A stretch of DNA of 36,044 nucleotides, taken from Nitrososphaerales archaeon (GTDB taxonomy: Archaea; Thermoproteota; Nitrososphaeria; Nitrososphaerales; CADDZS01). Made by a program: the position numbers and the translations under genes. Position 1 is the first letter of the stretch. Each line of letters opens with the position of its first letter. The DNA lies in assembly GCA_030038075.1 (NCBI GenBank), contig JASHPO010000027.1, forward strand, positions 1-36,044. The letters are read 5' to 3'. Below the pieces are notes generated by a model. It was not told the DNA's origin. It ran no database searches and saw only the letters and a program-made list of their open reading frames with translations. Below are positions 1 to 8,189 of the stretch, in pieces.

Positions 1-206
1 ACGAATCGGATAGCTGCCTCGTGTACAATATCCAGACGGTCATGCCCGTCACGCAGCAGATGAAAGTGGTCGCCAGCCAGTACGAAATTCCAGTCACGTT
101 CGTTTCCGAGACGATTCAACCAACTTATCTTACATTCCAAGCCTGGCAGCAGGGCGAGGTAGCCGGCTTGCAAAACTGCCTTAACTCTATAGCCCTAGGC
201 AACTAG
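1..206 (+). CDS. Metal ABC transporter substrate-binding protein, C-terminal end (partial)
   Basis: This is the last 67 or so codons of a gene that begins before the window. The reading frame is open from the third base and ends at a TAG 5 nt before the ATPase gene. The visible tail has the pattern of the last domain of the ZnuA/TroA cluster A-I binding proteins, which capture Zn, Mn or Fe outside the membrane: a strand with FVSETIQPTYLTFQ, then a closing helix rich in small residues. The assignment rests mainly on its position directly upstream of a matching ATPase and ABC-3 permeases. The metal cannot be named because the ligand residues lie outside the window. Two cysteines (SDSCLV near the left edge and QNCLNS near the end) may form a disulfide. 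Confidence 0.72.
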   Translation, partial: ESDSCLVYNIQTVMPVTQQMKVVASQYEIPVTFVSETIQPTYLTFQAWQQGEVAGLQNCLNSIALGN

Positions 207-211
207 CCAAA

Positions 212-1051
212 ATGACTGTGACAGAGGCGCGAACGTCAGGGTTAGGAGCCCACTCTGACCTAATCGTTGCGGAAAATGTCGCTGCGGGCTACCGGGACAA
301 GGTCGTCTGGAAAGGCGCAAACTTCACCATTGGCCCAGGTGAGTTCGTGGCCGTAATCGGCCCCAACGGCGCGGGGAAAACGACCCTCTTCCGAATGCTC
401 TTGGGCTTGCAGCCAACCCTGAACGGGAGCCTTAAGATATTGGGAGCAGAGCCAAAACGGGGCAACACGAGGATTGGGTATGTACCCCAGCGTCACACTT
501 TCGATTCGGACACTAACATTGAATCTAGGGAGCTTGTTCGCCTCGGCCTTACAGGAGGACGTTGGGGGGTAAACCCCTTCTCGCACCGGGATCGAGATGC
601 CGCGAATAAGGCGCTAGAAGCGGTCGGGGGGATGGACATCGCTCATCGACCCCTTGGAGTTCTTTCAGGCGGAGAGCTCCAAAGAATCTTCCTAGCTGAG
701 GCCCTAGTTGGTAACCCGGACGTTCTGCTCCTAGACGAGCCGCTTTCGAACCTAGATATTAGGCGCGAGACAGAGCTCCTCCACCTCGTCAATGATGTAG
801 TAAGGACACGTGGTGTGACCGCGCTCTTGATCGCCCACAACATCAATCCTCTCTTACCTCATCTCGACAAGGTCATGTACATCGCCAATGGAAAGGTAGC
901 TACAGGGACGCCTGGTCAAGTTCTGACCTCGGAGAGCCTCTCGGACTTGTACGGAATCCAAGTCGAGGTTCTTCGCGACCCACATGGAAACGTAGCCATA
1001 ATTGGGATAGAGGAGCACCACGGCACCGGTGTCCGTGTCTTCGGTGTCTAG
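212..1051 (+). CDS. Metal ABC transporter ATP-binding protein (ZnuC/MntB-like)
   Basis: This 279-residue protein is the ATPase that powers the transporter encoded around it. Walker A is GPNGAGKT at residues 50-57, the Q-loop glutamine is Q93 (VPQRH), the ABC signature is LSGGE at 151-155, Walker B is VLLLDE at 171-176 and the switch histidine is H209. All catalytic elements are intact and the length is normal for the ZnuC/MntB/SitB group. About 20 extra polar residues precede the first strand. It starts with ATG 5 nt after the binding-protein stop, and the permease begins 1 nt after its own stop, so the genes form one operon. It is the only ATPase in view, so it probably serves both permeases. 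The metal (Zn, Mn or Fe) is undetermined. Confidence 0.9.
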   Translation: MTVTEARTSGLGAHSDLIVAENVAAGYRDKVVWKGANFTIGPGEFVAVIGPNGAGKTTLFRMLLGLQPTLNGSLKILGAEPKRGNTRIGYVPQRHTFDSDTNIESRELVRLGLTGGRWGVNPFSHRDRDAANKALEAVGGMDIAHRPLGVLSGGELQRIFLAEALVGNPDVLLLDEPLSNLDIRRETELLHLVNDVVRTRGVTALLIAHNINPLLPHLDKVMYIANGKVATGTPGQVLTSESLSDLYGIQVEVLRDPHGNVAIIGIEEHHGTGVRVFGV

Positions 1052-1052
1052 G

Positions 1053-2156
1053 ATGCCCGACCCATCCCTCCTCGCCCACCTCAATCCCATCGCCGACCTT
1101 GAAGAGATGTGGAAATATCAGTTCATGCAGCATGCTTTTGAGGCTGGCACCGTAATCGCAATCCTCGCGGGGGTCACTGGCTACTTTGTAGTGATTCGAC
1201 ACATTGCGTTCGCCGCTCATGCGCTACCCATGATTGGTTTCGCAGGGGCGACAGCGGTCCTCCTCGTTGACATTGCTCCAATTCTGGGACTTCTCGGTGG
1301 CTCAGTCGCCGGGGGGCTAGGCATTGCTGCCCTCGGTCGTCGTGTTTCCCAACGCGATACACAAGTTGGCATCGTGTTAGCTTTCTCGCTCGGGCTTGGG
1401 CTGCTGTTCATCAACCTTTACTCCGGCTATGCGACCGACGCCTATTCAATTCTCTTTGGCGAGATACTCGGCATAAGCACCTTCGACGTGCGCTTGACGC
1501 TGTACGCCTGCATTGGAGTTCTCGCCTTCCTCGCATTCCTATACAGGCCGTTGCTGTTTGCTTCGCTGGATGAAGACGTGGCGGAGGCCAAAGGCTTGCC
1601 GATCCTCTTCCTGGGAACGGCCTTCATGCTCGCAGTAGCAGTGGCCGTCGCGTTTGCAGTCCTAGTGACAGGAGTCCTGTTGATTTTCTCTCTGATGGTC
1701 ACACCAGGCGCGACCGCCCAGTATCTCGCAAGGCGACCGCAGCGGGCGATCTTTGTATCTGTTGCAATCGCATTGGGTACCACTTGGTTAGGACTCTTCA
1801 TCTCATTCTACACGCCGTACCCGGTCAGCTTCTTCGTAGCTGCAGAAGCCTTTGGGCTGTACCTATTGGTGAGAGTGGTCAATGGCGCGCTGAAGCACCG
1901 TATGCGCGCAGGTGCGGTCCAGGGGCCTAGCCCTGTCGCAATCTCGAATACTCCTTCGCTTGCATCGTTTGAACCCGACAGAGGCACGAAGGCGTCAACT
2001 ATGGCCCGCGGTAAAGCGGCCCGCGTGTGGGATGGAATCAAGGTAGAGAGAAGCGCGTCCCACGAAGTTGAGTTGGAAGGGACTGGTGCGACCAAGGGAT
2101 ATTCGGCGTTCGACGATCTCGCGCTTGGCGCCTCCGAAGCCGGCCTCGGTCTCTAG
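1053..2156 (+). CDS. Metal ABC transporter permease, ABC-3 family (copy A)
   Basis: This is a membrane permease of the ZnuB/MntC type with several hydrophobic segments and the family's N-terminal pattern, in which a cytoplasmic lead (FMQHAFEAGT) runs into the first membrane helix and then GYFVVIRHIAFAAHAL. I chose the ATG at 1053, just after the ATPase stop; a GTG at 1029 lies inside the ATPase gene and is less likely. The product is 367 residues, longer than copy B because of a polar tail of about 85 residues after the last membrane helix, rich in Ser, Ala, Glu and Gly, with no recognised domain. It shares three stretches of perfect DNA identity with copy B. The two copies probably pair as a heterodimer, which is inference. 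Confidence 0.88.
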   Translation: MPDPSLLAHLNPIADLEEMWKYQFMQHAFEAGTVIAILAGVTGYFVVIRHIAFAAHALPMIGFAGATAVLLVDIAPILGLLGGSVAGGLGIAALGRRVSQRDTQVGIVLAFSLGLGLLFINLYSGYATDAYSILFGEILGISTFDVRLTLYACIGVLAFLAFLYRPLLFASLDEDVAEAKGLPILFLGTAFMLAVAVAVAFAVLVTGVLLIFSLMVTPGATAQYLARRPQRAIFVSVAIALGTTWLGLFISFYTPYPVSFFVAAEAFGLYLLVRVVNGALKHRMRAGAVQGPSPVAISNTPSLASFEPDRGTKASTMARGKAARVWDGIKVERSASHEVELEGTGATKGYSAFDDLALGASEAGLGL

Positions 2157-2875
2157 CATGGTAACTTTCACCTTCAGCCTCAATCCCATCGCCGACCTTG
2201 AAGAGATGTGGAAATATCAGTTCATGCAGCATGCTTTTGAGGCTGGCACCGTAATCGCAATCCTCGCGGGGGTCACTGGCTACTTTGTGGTGCTCAGACG
2301 CTCGGCCTTCGTGGCACACGCCTTTTCTGATATGGGGTTCGCAGGCGCGTCGGGTGTAGTACTCATAGCCCTTGCGCCAATTGAGGGTCTCTTGGGTGCT
2401 TCCATCCTCGGCGCATTTGCGATAGCCGCGTTAGGTCGTCGCGCCTTCAACCGTGACATTACGATCGGTGTTGTTCTTGCCTTCGCGCTAGCGCTCGGGG
2501 TGCTGTTCAATAGCCTCTACACCGGCAATATAACGGAAGCGTACTCGATTCTCTTTGGCGAGATTTTCAGCATAAGCACCTTCGACGTGCGCTTGACGCT
2601 GTACGCCTGCATTGGAGTTCTCGCCTTCCTCGCATTCCTATACAGGCCGTTGCTGTTTGCTTCGCTGGATGAAGACGTGGCGGAGGCCAAAGGCTTGCCG
2701 ATGCTTTTGATCGGAACAGCCTTCCTGGTCGTCATAGCAGTGGCCGTGTCCTTTGCAGTCCAGGTGACAGGGACCCTGTTGATTTTCTCTCTGATGGTCA
2801 CACCAGGCGCGACCGCCCAGTATCTCGCAAGGCGACCGCAGCGGGCGATCTTTGTATCTGTTGCAATCGCATTGG
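1079..2875 (+). repeat. Three perfect-identity tracts shared by the tandem permease genes
   Basis: Read base by base, 1079-1189 equals 2178-2288 (111 bp), 1471-1603 equals 2570-2702 (133 bp), and 1676-1776 equals 2775-2875 (101 bp). All three pairs lie at the same offset of 1099 bp, so there are no insertions or deletions between copies. The stretches between the tracts are clearly diverged, at amino-acid as well as third-codon positions. Identity at silent sites inside the tracts points to recent gene conversion rather than selection on protein alone. Confidence 0.9.
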
Positions 2876-3072
2876 CTGCGACGTGGTCGGGCGTTTTCAT
2901 CGCGTTCTACACGAGCTACCCGGTCAGCTTTTACATAACTGCAGAGGTCTTTGCGCTGTACATAATTGTCAGGATTCTCAGCCTGGTGCTAAAGTGGCGG
3001 GTGCGCTCGGAACAGGTCTCAGCCCTCCCGGTCGACACAGCCGCAGTCCCGGAAGCTCCTCTGAAAGCGTAA
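2158..3072 (+). CDS. Metal ABC transporter permease, ABC-3 family (copy B)
   Basis: This is the second ABC-3 permease (304 residues), starting with ATG 1 nt after the stop of copy A. The frame stays open upstream to 2068 inside copy A, but the ATG at 2158 (MVTFTFSLNP) matches copy A's start and keeps the genes separate. It has the same membrane topology as copy A but a more standard core motif (LRRSAFVAHAFSDMGFAGA) and only a short hydrophilic C-terminus. By eye the two proteins are roughly half identical over residues between the shared DNA tracts and fully identical within them. It completes a four-gene set of binding protein, ATPase and two permeases. No regulator or metal-box operator was recognised next to it. 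Confidence 0.88.
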   Translation: MVTFTFSLNPIADLEEMWKYQFMQHAFEAGTVIAILAGVTGYFVVLRRSAFVAHAFSDMGFAGASGVVLIALAPIEGLLGASILGAFAIAALGRRAFNRDITIGVVLAFALALGVLFNSLYTGNITEAYSILFGEIFSISTFDVRLTLYACIGVLAFLAFLYRPLLFASLDEDVAEAKGLPMLLIGTAFLVVIAVAVSFAVQVTGTLLIFSLMVTPGATAQYLARRPQRAIFVSVAIALAATWSGVFIAFYTSYPVSFYITAEVFALYIIVRILSLVLKWRVRSEQVSALPVDTAAVPEAPLKA

Positions 3073-3190
3073 TGCCAACCGGCCATTTGCTATCGCTCGT
3101 TATTTCTCCGAGATGTTGAAAAATTAATGCCTGGTGTGTCGCTCGCCGAATAGCCGTGTTGGAAAGAACTTACACACAAGCTCTCGGAGA

Positions 3191-3970
3191 TCACTTTACC
3201 AGCCGCCTCCTCACGAATTTGCCTAGGATTCCATCGTTGAGCATAAAGCGATCCGCTACGGCGAGAGCCGAGAGGCCGATGACCAACACCGCGAGCAAGT
3301 CAGCATTGGTGAACCATTGCCAAGAAGTGCCTATCTGAGCGTCCATGACATGAAGAGTGAACTCGCGCCTGTCGAAAAGGTAGACTTCGATAGGAAGAGG
3401 GAGCACAGTGAGAAGGACAAATTCAAAAGAGTGGACGAGCTTCTTGACCAGTCCAGATTTGAATAAGGCCATCGAGAGCAGAAAGATGACCCCAATCCAT
3501 CCGACGTAGTAAAAGTCCAGGGCAGCACGGACAACGGGGAATTGAACAAAATTCAGATAGTCGATAACAATCGATTGAGGTATCCAATTCGGTAGAAGCA
3601 CGATAATGTAACCAAACACGCCGCTCGTCCATGCGAAGGCGAGATTTAGGATCAAGAGAGCCACCGCCATGGCGGATGCTATCAGCAGCCTTGCGCTGAG
3701 GCCACGCATCCACGCTGCAATCAGCACGAACAGTATCCCAGACTCCACAAACAGCTCTGCGTTATCCCGAAGACCATAGTAAATCCCGTAGATGTGGAAA
3801 GACGAGGGCGCTGTCAAAAACTCAGCATAGTAGAATGCCGCCATAGCAAGACAGACCAAGGAACCGCAGAGACCCGTGCGCCAACCCCAGGTCCTGACAG
3901 TGGGAGTAATCCCGGCAAAGACGATTGAGACCCTCTTCTTTATGATCGTTGTCTTACCCCGTTGCGTCAA
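3191..3970 (-). CDS. Polytopic membrane protein of unknown function
   Basis: This 259-residue protein is very hydrophobic, with about six to seven likely membrane segments separated by short loops that contain many aromatic residues (for example FYYAEFLTAP and HIYGIYYGLRD). It has a basic N-terminus (TIIKKR) and a basic C-terminus (KFVRRRLVK), so both ends may be cytoplasmic. No catalytic motif or transporter signature was recognised. It lies downstream of the class V aminotransferase on the same strand, about 70 nt away, with a palindrome between them, so it may be transcribed separately. I cannot assign a function. Confidence 0.65.
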   Translation of the reverse strand: MTQRGKTTIIKKRVSIVFAGITPTVRTWGWRTGLCGSLVCLAMAAFYYAEFLTAPSSFHIYGIYYGLRDNAELFVESGILFVLIAAWMRGLSARLLIASAMAVALLILNLAFAWTSGVFGYIIVLLPNWIPQSIVIDYLNFVQFPVVRAALDFYYVGWIGVIFLLSMALFKSGLVKKLVHSFEFVLLTVLPLPIEVYLFDRREFTLHVMDAQIGTSWQWFTNADLLAVLVIGLSALAVADRFMLNDGILGKFVRRRLVK

Positions 3971-4025
3971 AGCAAGAAACCCTGCTTCTCGCCGCTCCTG
4001 ACAAACGAAACTATCACGAGATCGG

Positions 4026-4047
4026 CAAGTGGTTTTAAAATCACTTG
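4026..4047. terminator. 22-bp near-perfect palindrome at the aminotransferase stop codon
   Basis: Arms CAAGTG and CACTTG flank an AT-rich centre, with two mismatches over 22 bp. The palindrome overlaps the stop codon of the minus-strand aminotransferase. In that transcript it would form a hairpin with a U-rich loop, so a terminator or RNA-end element is possible. The AT-rich centre could equally serve as part of a promoter for the next minus-strand gene, though that would leave a leader of about 40 nt or more. Confidence 0.35.
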
Positions 4048-5141
4048 GATGATTTCAAAGTTTCGGAGAGGGCTTCTACTACACGTTCCGCCTTTGCTTT
4101 TTGTGCGTTGTAGCCCATGTGACCCAAGCGTATTACCCTCCCCGCCAGTTTTCCCCAGGATCCCGCGATTATTATGCCATGCTTTGTACGCATTCTTTCC
4201 CTTAGTTTTGTCTCTCCGATTCCACTCGGAATTTTCAAGACAGTCACGGTATCCGAACAAATCTCTTGTCGCTTTGGAAATAAATTCAAACCCATCTTTT
4301 CACAGGAGCTCCTGACGTATTCTGCTACCACGGAGTGCCGATTGTAGATCGAATTCAATCCTTCTTCTAAAATCAGATCGAGCGACTTGTTTAGGGCAAC
4401 AACCTCCGATGTGGACTGCGTATAGGGAAATGTCCTATCTTTTAGCCACATATTTTTCCATGTCTTGAGATCCAGGTAAAATGACTCGACTCCAGTCTTC
4501 CTTCGCTTTATACGCTCCCAAGCACGATCACTTACAGAAATTATCGCCAAACCCGGCGGCGAGCTGAAACACTTCTGACTTGCCCCCAAGCAAATGTCAA
4601 CGTGGTTTTTGTCCGCATTCACCGGAACACCGGCGAGAGTAGAGACAGCGTCTGTGATAAGTAGGAGGTCATGATCGTTGCACACTTTTCCAATCTGTCG
4701 GAGTGGCGAGATTGTTCCGCTGGGAGTTTCGCAATGAACGAAAGTCGCAACGCGTATCCGCGGATTTTTTTCGAGTGCTCTATCTACCTGATTTGGCGTC
4801 ACTACATCGTCGTATTCAGACTTGACAACAACTGGTTTTCCCCGATAGTTTTTGATCAGATCGGTAAAACCGTCACCAAAAACTCCTGAAGATATCGAGA
4901 GCACCTGATCTCCTGGCTCGACTAGGTTTGCGACGGCCGAATCCAGGGCCACCATCCCTTCTCCTGCGAACAGGAAAAGTGAATTCTTCGTTCCTGCTAC
5001 CTTCCGAATCTTGTTGCAGAGTGAATCGTAGATTTTAAAAAATCGTACGTCGATGTCCGGGTTAATCAGAGGCTCTGCCATGGCCCTGAGAACCACTGGA
5101 TGCACGTCCGTTGGGCCCGGCGTAAACATCAGTTCCTTCAA
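4041..5141 (-). CDS. Class V PLP aminotransferase (alanine/serine-glyoxylate type)
   Basis: This 366-residue enzyme belongs to the fold-type I, class V aminotransferases that include alanine-glyoxylate and serine-pyruvate aminotransferases and the purine-pathway enzyme PucG. The N-terminus has the family's TPGPT motif (residues 7-11), D164 in LITDAVS should contact the pyridine ring, and K190 in GASQKCFSSPPG is the Schiff-base lysine. The length is normal. It is divergent from the APC permease with a gap of about 100 bp that should hold both promoters. The neighbouring permease, amidohydrolase and nicotinamidase-like gene suggest amino-acid or ureide breakdown, but the amino donor cannot be read from sequence. 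Photorespiration-like glyoxylate disposal is an alternative role. Confidence 0.85.
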   Translation of the reverse strand: MKELMFTPGPTDVHPVVLRAMAEPLINPDIDVRFFKIYDSLCNKIRKVAGTKNSLFLFAGEGMVALDSAVANLVEPGDQVLSISSGVFGDGFTDLIKNYRGKPVVVKSEYDDVVTPNQVDRALEKNPRIRVATFVHCETPSGTISPLRQIGKVCNDHDLLLITDAVSTLAGVPVNADKNHVDICLGASQKCFSSPPGLAIISVSDRAWERIKRRKTGVESFYLDLKTWKNMWLKDRTFPYTQSTSEVVALNKSLDLILEEGLNSIYNRHSVVAEYVRSSCEKMGLNLFPKRQEICSDTVTVLKIPSGIGETKLRERMRTKHGIIIAGSWGKLAGRVIRLGHMGYNAQKAKAERVVEALSETLKSSK

Positions 5142-5245
5142 TTTGTGGCGACAGCGAAAGTTTACTCGCTTGTACTGTTATGCTTTCCCATCACTTGGAG
5201 GCCGCTAAACACATTTAGGATTCCTGTAAATCTCTTCTTTCACAG

Positions 5246-6928
5246 TTGGATTCAAAGAAAGATTCCGTATTTACTCGCGACGCAACGGGGCTAGTGCGAG
5301 AAATCTCGCCCCATCAGGCGTTCATCTACAACTTTATGGCGATCGGCCTCTGCACTTTTACGTGGGCGACGCTTTACTCCATAGCGTACTCCTCGAATTT
5401 TTCCGGATCTAATATCGGTCTGGCCGTAGTACTGCTGGCTTTAGCAGCGATCCCGTTCTATCTCTGTACGTCGATGCTCTCTTCGGTGATGCCGAGGGCC
5501 GGCGGTGATTACGTGTGGCAGAGTAGGATGATTCACCCCTCCATCGGTTTTGCTTCGACCTTCTCGGCGTGGACCATCTGGCAGTGGTACTTTTCGGGTT
5601 TTTTGGGCGTTGTAATTACCACGCTGGGATTCCAGCCGTATTTCGCGTTCCTCGGAAAATCAAGCTCGTATTTTTCAGATCTATCCCAGACGCTTGGAAA
5701 AAATTTTGGTTACAACACATCTGTGTTTGAAATAACGACCGGGATAATTTTGCTAGGACTTGCTGTCGCGGTACTGGGGATGAAGTTTTACGTCAAACTG
5801 CAGTATCTCCTTTTTGGAGGGTCCCTTGCATCTGCTCTGACCCTGCTCGGAGTTTTGGCAAGTACGAGCCACGCGCAATTTGTTTCATCGTTCAACAATT
5901 TTTCCAGTCAGATAATTCAGAATTCGGGAAACCAAACCCTTGAATCGTCAGTAACGGCCGCAGGCGGGTACTACCAGTACGTGATCGATGCGGCGGGACT
6001 GTCGCACGCCTCGTTCAGCCTTCCGAATACGCTGCTACTCTGGGGAGTGATCTGGATTTCCTTTGGTTACGCCTTCTGGAGCATCTACAACCTCTCGGAG
6101 ATCAAGAGAGCTGGAAACCTTGGCACGCAGGTATGGAGCCAAGTTGGTTCAAGCTTGTGCTTTGCGGTGTATCTCATTGCACTGTGGTTTTTGATCGAAA
6201 AAGTTGTAGGAGTCAGCTTTCTAACTTCATACTATACGCAGTTCTACTCCGGTGCCTCGGCTGCAAGTCCGCTGGAGGCGTTCTTTACGCCGTACTATCC
6301 TGCATTAATCGCCTCGATAAGCTCGAGCCCCGTCGTCTGGACGCTGATTCTCGTCGGCCTTGCTTTCGGGATATTCCAGGTCATTCTCATTGTATACTTC
6401 GCCTCGACCAGAATAATGCTGGCTTCTTCCATAGACAGGGTGCTCCCGGAAAAAATATCTTACGTGAGCGAGCGAACTCACTCACCTCTAGTTGCCCTAA
6501 TCGTCTCTGCGATCGGATCTGAAGCATTTCTTTATCTGATAATCTATCAATCGAGTCTCCTATCCTACTTTGACACGGCCGGGCTCGCAACTCAGATCGC
6601 GTACATTTTGATCTGCGTGACGGCGATCATCCTGCCTTTCAGGAGAAGAGACCTCTTCCAGAGCTCCACGATAGGAAGGTACAAACTGGGCGCAATCCCG
6701 CTAATTTCAATTCTGGGAATGATTGCTTTGGCGGTAAACCTGTTCATCGCCTGGATTTTCATATTTGGTCCGCCGCTGGGAACGCTGTCGGTTTCGACCA
6801 CAGGTTCGATAGAGTTCATCTCCGGAATATTCTTGGCCTGTCTTTTGACCTATGTTGCATCTTGGGCGATCAGAAGGAGCCGAGGCATCAGTCTGAGCCT
6901 TGCGTTCTCTGAGATACCGCCGGAATAG
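5246..6928 (+). CDS. APC-superfamily amino-acid/polyamine permease
   Basis: This 560-residue membrane protein has about twelve hydrophobic segments and the early APC-family motif: after the first helices comes the glycine-rich stretch MPRAGGDYVWQSRM (about residue 81), typical of amino-acid permeases. A long extracytoplasmic loop rich in Ser, Asn and Gln lies at roughly residues 205-250. It starts with TTG at 5246, about 30 nt after a weak AT-rich element (CTAAACACATTTAGG), so a leaderless transcript is likely. Its stop codon (TAG, 6926-6928) directly abuts the stop of the convergent amidohydrolase. The solute is unknown; with a hydrolase and an aminotransferase beside it, an amino acid or N-acyl amino acid is a reasonable inference. 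Confidence 0.85.
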   Translation: MDSKKDSVFTRDATGLVREISPHQAFIYNFMAIGLCTFTWATLYSIAYSSNFSGSNIGLAVVLLALAAIPFYLCTSMLSSVMPRAGGDYVWQSRMIHPSIGFASTFSAWTIWQWYFSGFLGVVITTLGFQPYFAFLGKSSSYFSDLSQTLGKNFGYNTSVFEITTGIILLGLAVAVLGMKFYVKLQYLLFGGSLASALTLLGVLASTSHAQFVSSFNNFSSQIIQNSGNQTLESSVTAAGGYYQYVIDAAGLSHASFSLPNTLLLWGVIWISFGYAFWSIYNLSEIKRAGNLGTQVWSQVGSSLCFAVYLIALWFLIEKVVGVSFLTSYYTQFYSGASAASPLEAFFTPYYPALIASISSSPVVWTLILVGLAFGIFQVILIVYFASTRIMLASSIDRVLPEKISYVSERTHSPLVALIVSAIGSEAFLYLIIYQSSLLSYFDTAGLATQIAYILICVTAIILPFRRRDLFQSSTIGRYKLGAIPLISILGMIALAVNLFIAWIFIFGPPLGTLSVSTTGSIEFISGIFLACLLTYVASWAIRRSRGISLSLAFSEIPPE

Positions 6929-8107
6929 CTACTCTTTCCCGAATTCGAGGGCAAGTTTCGCGAGGGAAGCTGCGCCGTACTTTAGTACGTCTTCGTCGAC
7001 CTTGAACTTTGAACTGTGGTTGGGAAATACGCATCCCTTCTTCTCGTTTCTTGTACCCAAGTAGTAGAACGTGCCCGGCGCTCTTTGGAGAAATCTGGAG
7101 AAATCCTCTGCTCCCAGTCTTACCTCGAGCTCGTTTGTTTTTGTACCCTCGATCGTACCCAGCACTTCTATCACTCTTTTTGTCACTTTTTCGTCGTTGT
7201 AAGTTATCGGGTATGCATCTTTCTTAAATTCAAGGACGTACTTTGCGCCAAAAGCCGCGCAGATGTCCCTGGTTATCTGCCTGACAGACTGCTTTGCTCG
7301 CCGCCTAGTCTTCTCGTCGAGCGTCCGAATGGTTCCCATCATCGTAGCTTTATCGGGAATTACGTTGTCGGTAGTTCCTGATTGTATACTACAGACGGAA
7401 AGCACGAACGGCTCTATCGGGTTGATTATCCTGCTTGAGACCCCCTGAAGCGCATTGATGAGCTGGGCCGAGATAAAGATTGGATCAATGGTCTGGTCGG
7501 GCCTTGAACCGTGTCCGCCCTTTCCGAGAATTTTGATCTCGAAGCCGTCGGGAGTTGCCATGAATGGACCCGGCCTTGTTCCAAAAGTTCTGGAAGGCAT
7601 TTCGCTCCAAATGTGCAAGCCAAACACGTAATCCACCTTTGGAGAATCCATGACTCCGGCTTCGATCATGGGTTTCGCTCCGCCAATTCCACCGTCTTCC
7701 TCGGCGGGCTGGAACAGGAATTTGACCGTCCCCTGAATTTCCTTCTTGTGTCTTGACAGTAACGTAGCCGCGCCGAGAAGCATAGCTACGTGAGTGTCGT
7801 GGCCGCAGGCGTGCATCACTCCATTGTTTTTCGATTTGAACGGGAGATCGACGTCCTCGGTCACAGGTAGCGCGTCCATGTCAGCGCGGAGAGCGACCAC
7901 CTTTCCCTCCTGTCCGCCGACCATCGTGCCCAACACTCCGTTCCCGCCAACATTTGTCTTTACTTCAATTCCCAACTCCCGCAGTTTTTTTGCGACTAGT
8001 CTCGCGGTATTGAATTCTTTGAACGAGAGTTCTGGCTCAGAATGGATCTTGCGCCTGATTTCAATGATCATGGGCTCGATCTGTTTTGCTTCCTGGACTA
8101 GCGTCAT
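6929..8107 (-). CDS. M20D-family amidohydrolase / metallo-carboxypeptidase
   Basis: This enzyme of about 392 residues belongs to the M20D group (hippurate hydrolase, IAA-amino-acid hydrolase, archaeal carboxypeptidase CPSA), which removes an N-acyl group or C-terminal residue using two metal ions. Visible ligands include C102 and H104 in MHACGHDTH, the acidic pair in QPAEED (residues 135-140), H166 in GLHIWSE and a late histidine in FPNHSSKF. The dimerisation domain follows the glycine-rich GGHGSRPD. The frame opens with TTG at 8110, but ATG at 8107 lies about 30 nt after an AT-rich element (8131-8139) and is preferred. It converges on the permease with zero spacing and diverges from the nicotinamidase-like gene. 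The acyl substrate is unknown. Confidence 0.88.
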   Translation of the reverse strand: MTLVQEAKQIEPMIIEIRRKIHSEPELSFKEFNTARLVAKKLRELGIEVKTNVGGNGVLGTMVGGQEGKVVALRADMDALPVTEDVDLPFKSKNNGVMHACGHDTHVAMLLGAATLLSRHKKEIQGTVKFLFQPAEEDGGIGGAKPMIEAGVMDSPKVDYVFGLHIWSEMPSRTFGTRPGPFMATPDGFEIKILGKGGHGSRPDQTIDPIFISAQLINALQGVSSRIINPIEPFVLSVCSIQSGTTDNVIPDKATMMGTIRTLDEKTRRRAKQSVRQITRDICAAFGAKYVLEFKKDAYPITYNDEKVTKRVIEVLGTIEGTKTNELEVRLGAEDFSRFLQRAPGTFYYLGTRNEKKGCVFPNHSSKFKVDEDVLKYGAASLAKLALEFGKE

Positions 8108-8155
8108 CAAACCACTCTCTCAATTTCAAAGAATAAAAAGGCATTTTCCCCCATG

Positions 8156-8167
8156 AATATTTTTAAG
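8156..8167 (+). promoter_or_regulatory. TATA-like promoter of the nicotinamidase-like gene
   Basis: The sequence AATATTTTTAAG is centred about 28 nt before the ATG at 8190, the expected spacing if transcription starts on the start codon. It supports ATG 8190 over the TTG at 8181 as the start of the next gene. Confidence 0.55.
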
Positions 8168-8189
8168 GCATTTTGCACTGTTGATTGTC

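Noticed and set aside
1029-1052. GTG start for permease A inside the ATPase gene
   Set aside because: ATG 1053 follows the ATPase stop directly and fits the N-terminus of copy B better.
900-1220. Antisense frame here and another at 2038-2319 share a stretch of protein identity
   Set aside because: Both are shadows of the identical DNA tract at the start of the two permease genes. The shared peptide follows from that repeat and not from a conserved protein.
3073-3190. Possible gene or RNA between the transporter and the membrane protein
   Set aside because: No frame, hairpin or promoter of note was found. It is treated as the plain gap between convergent transcripts.
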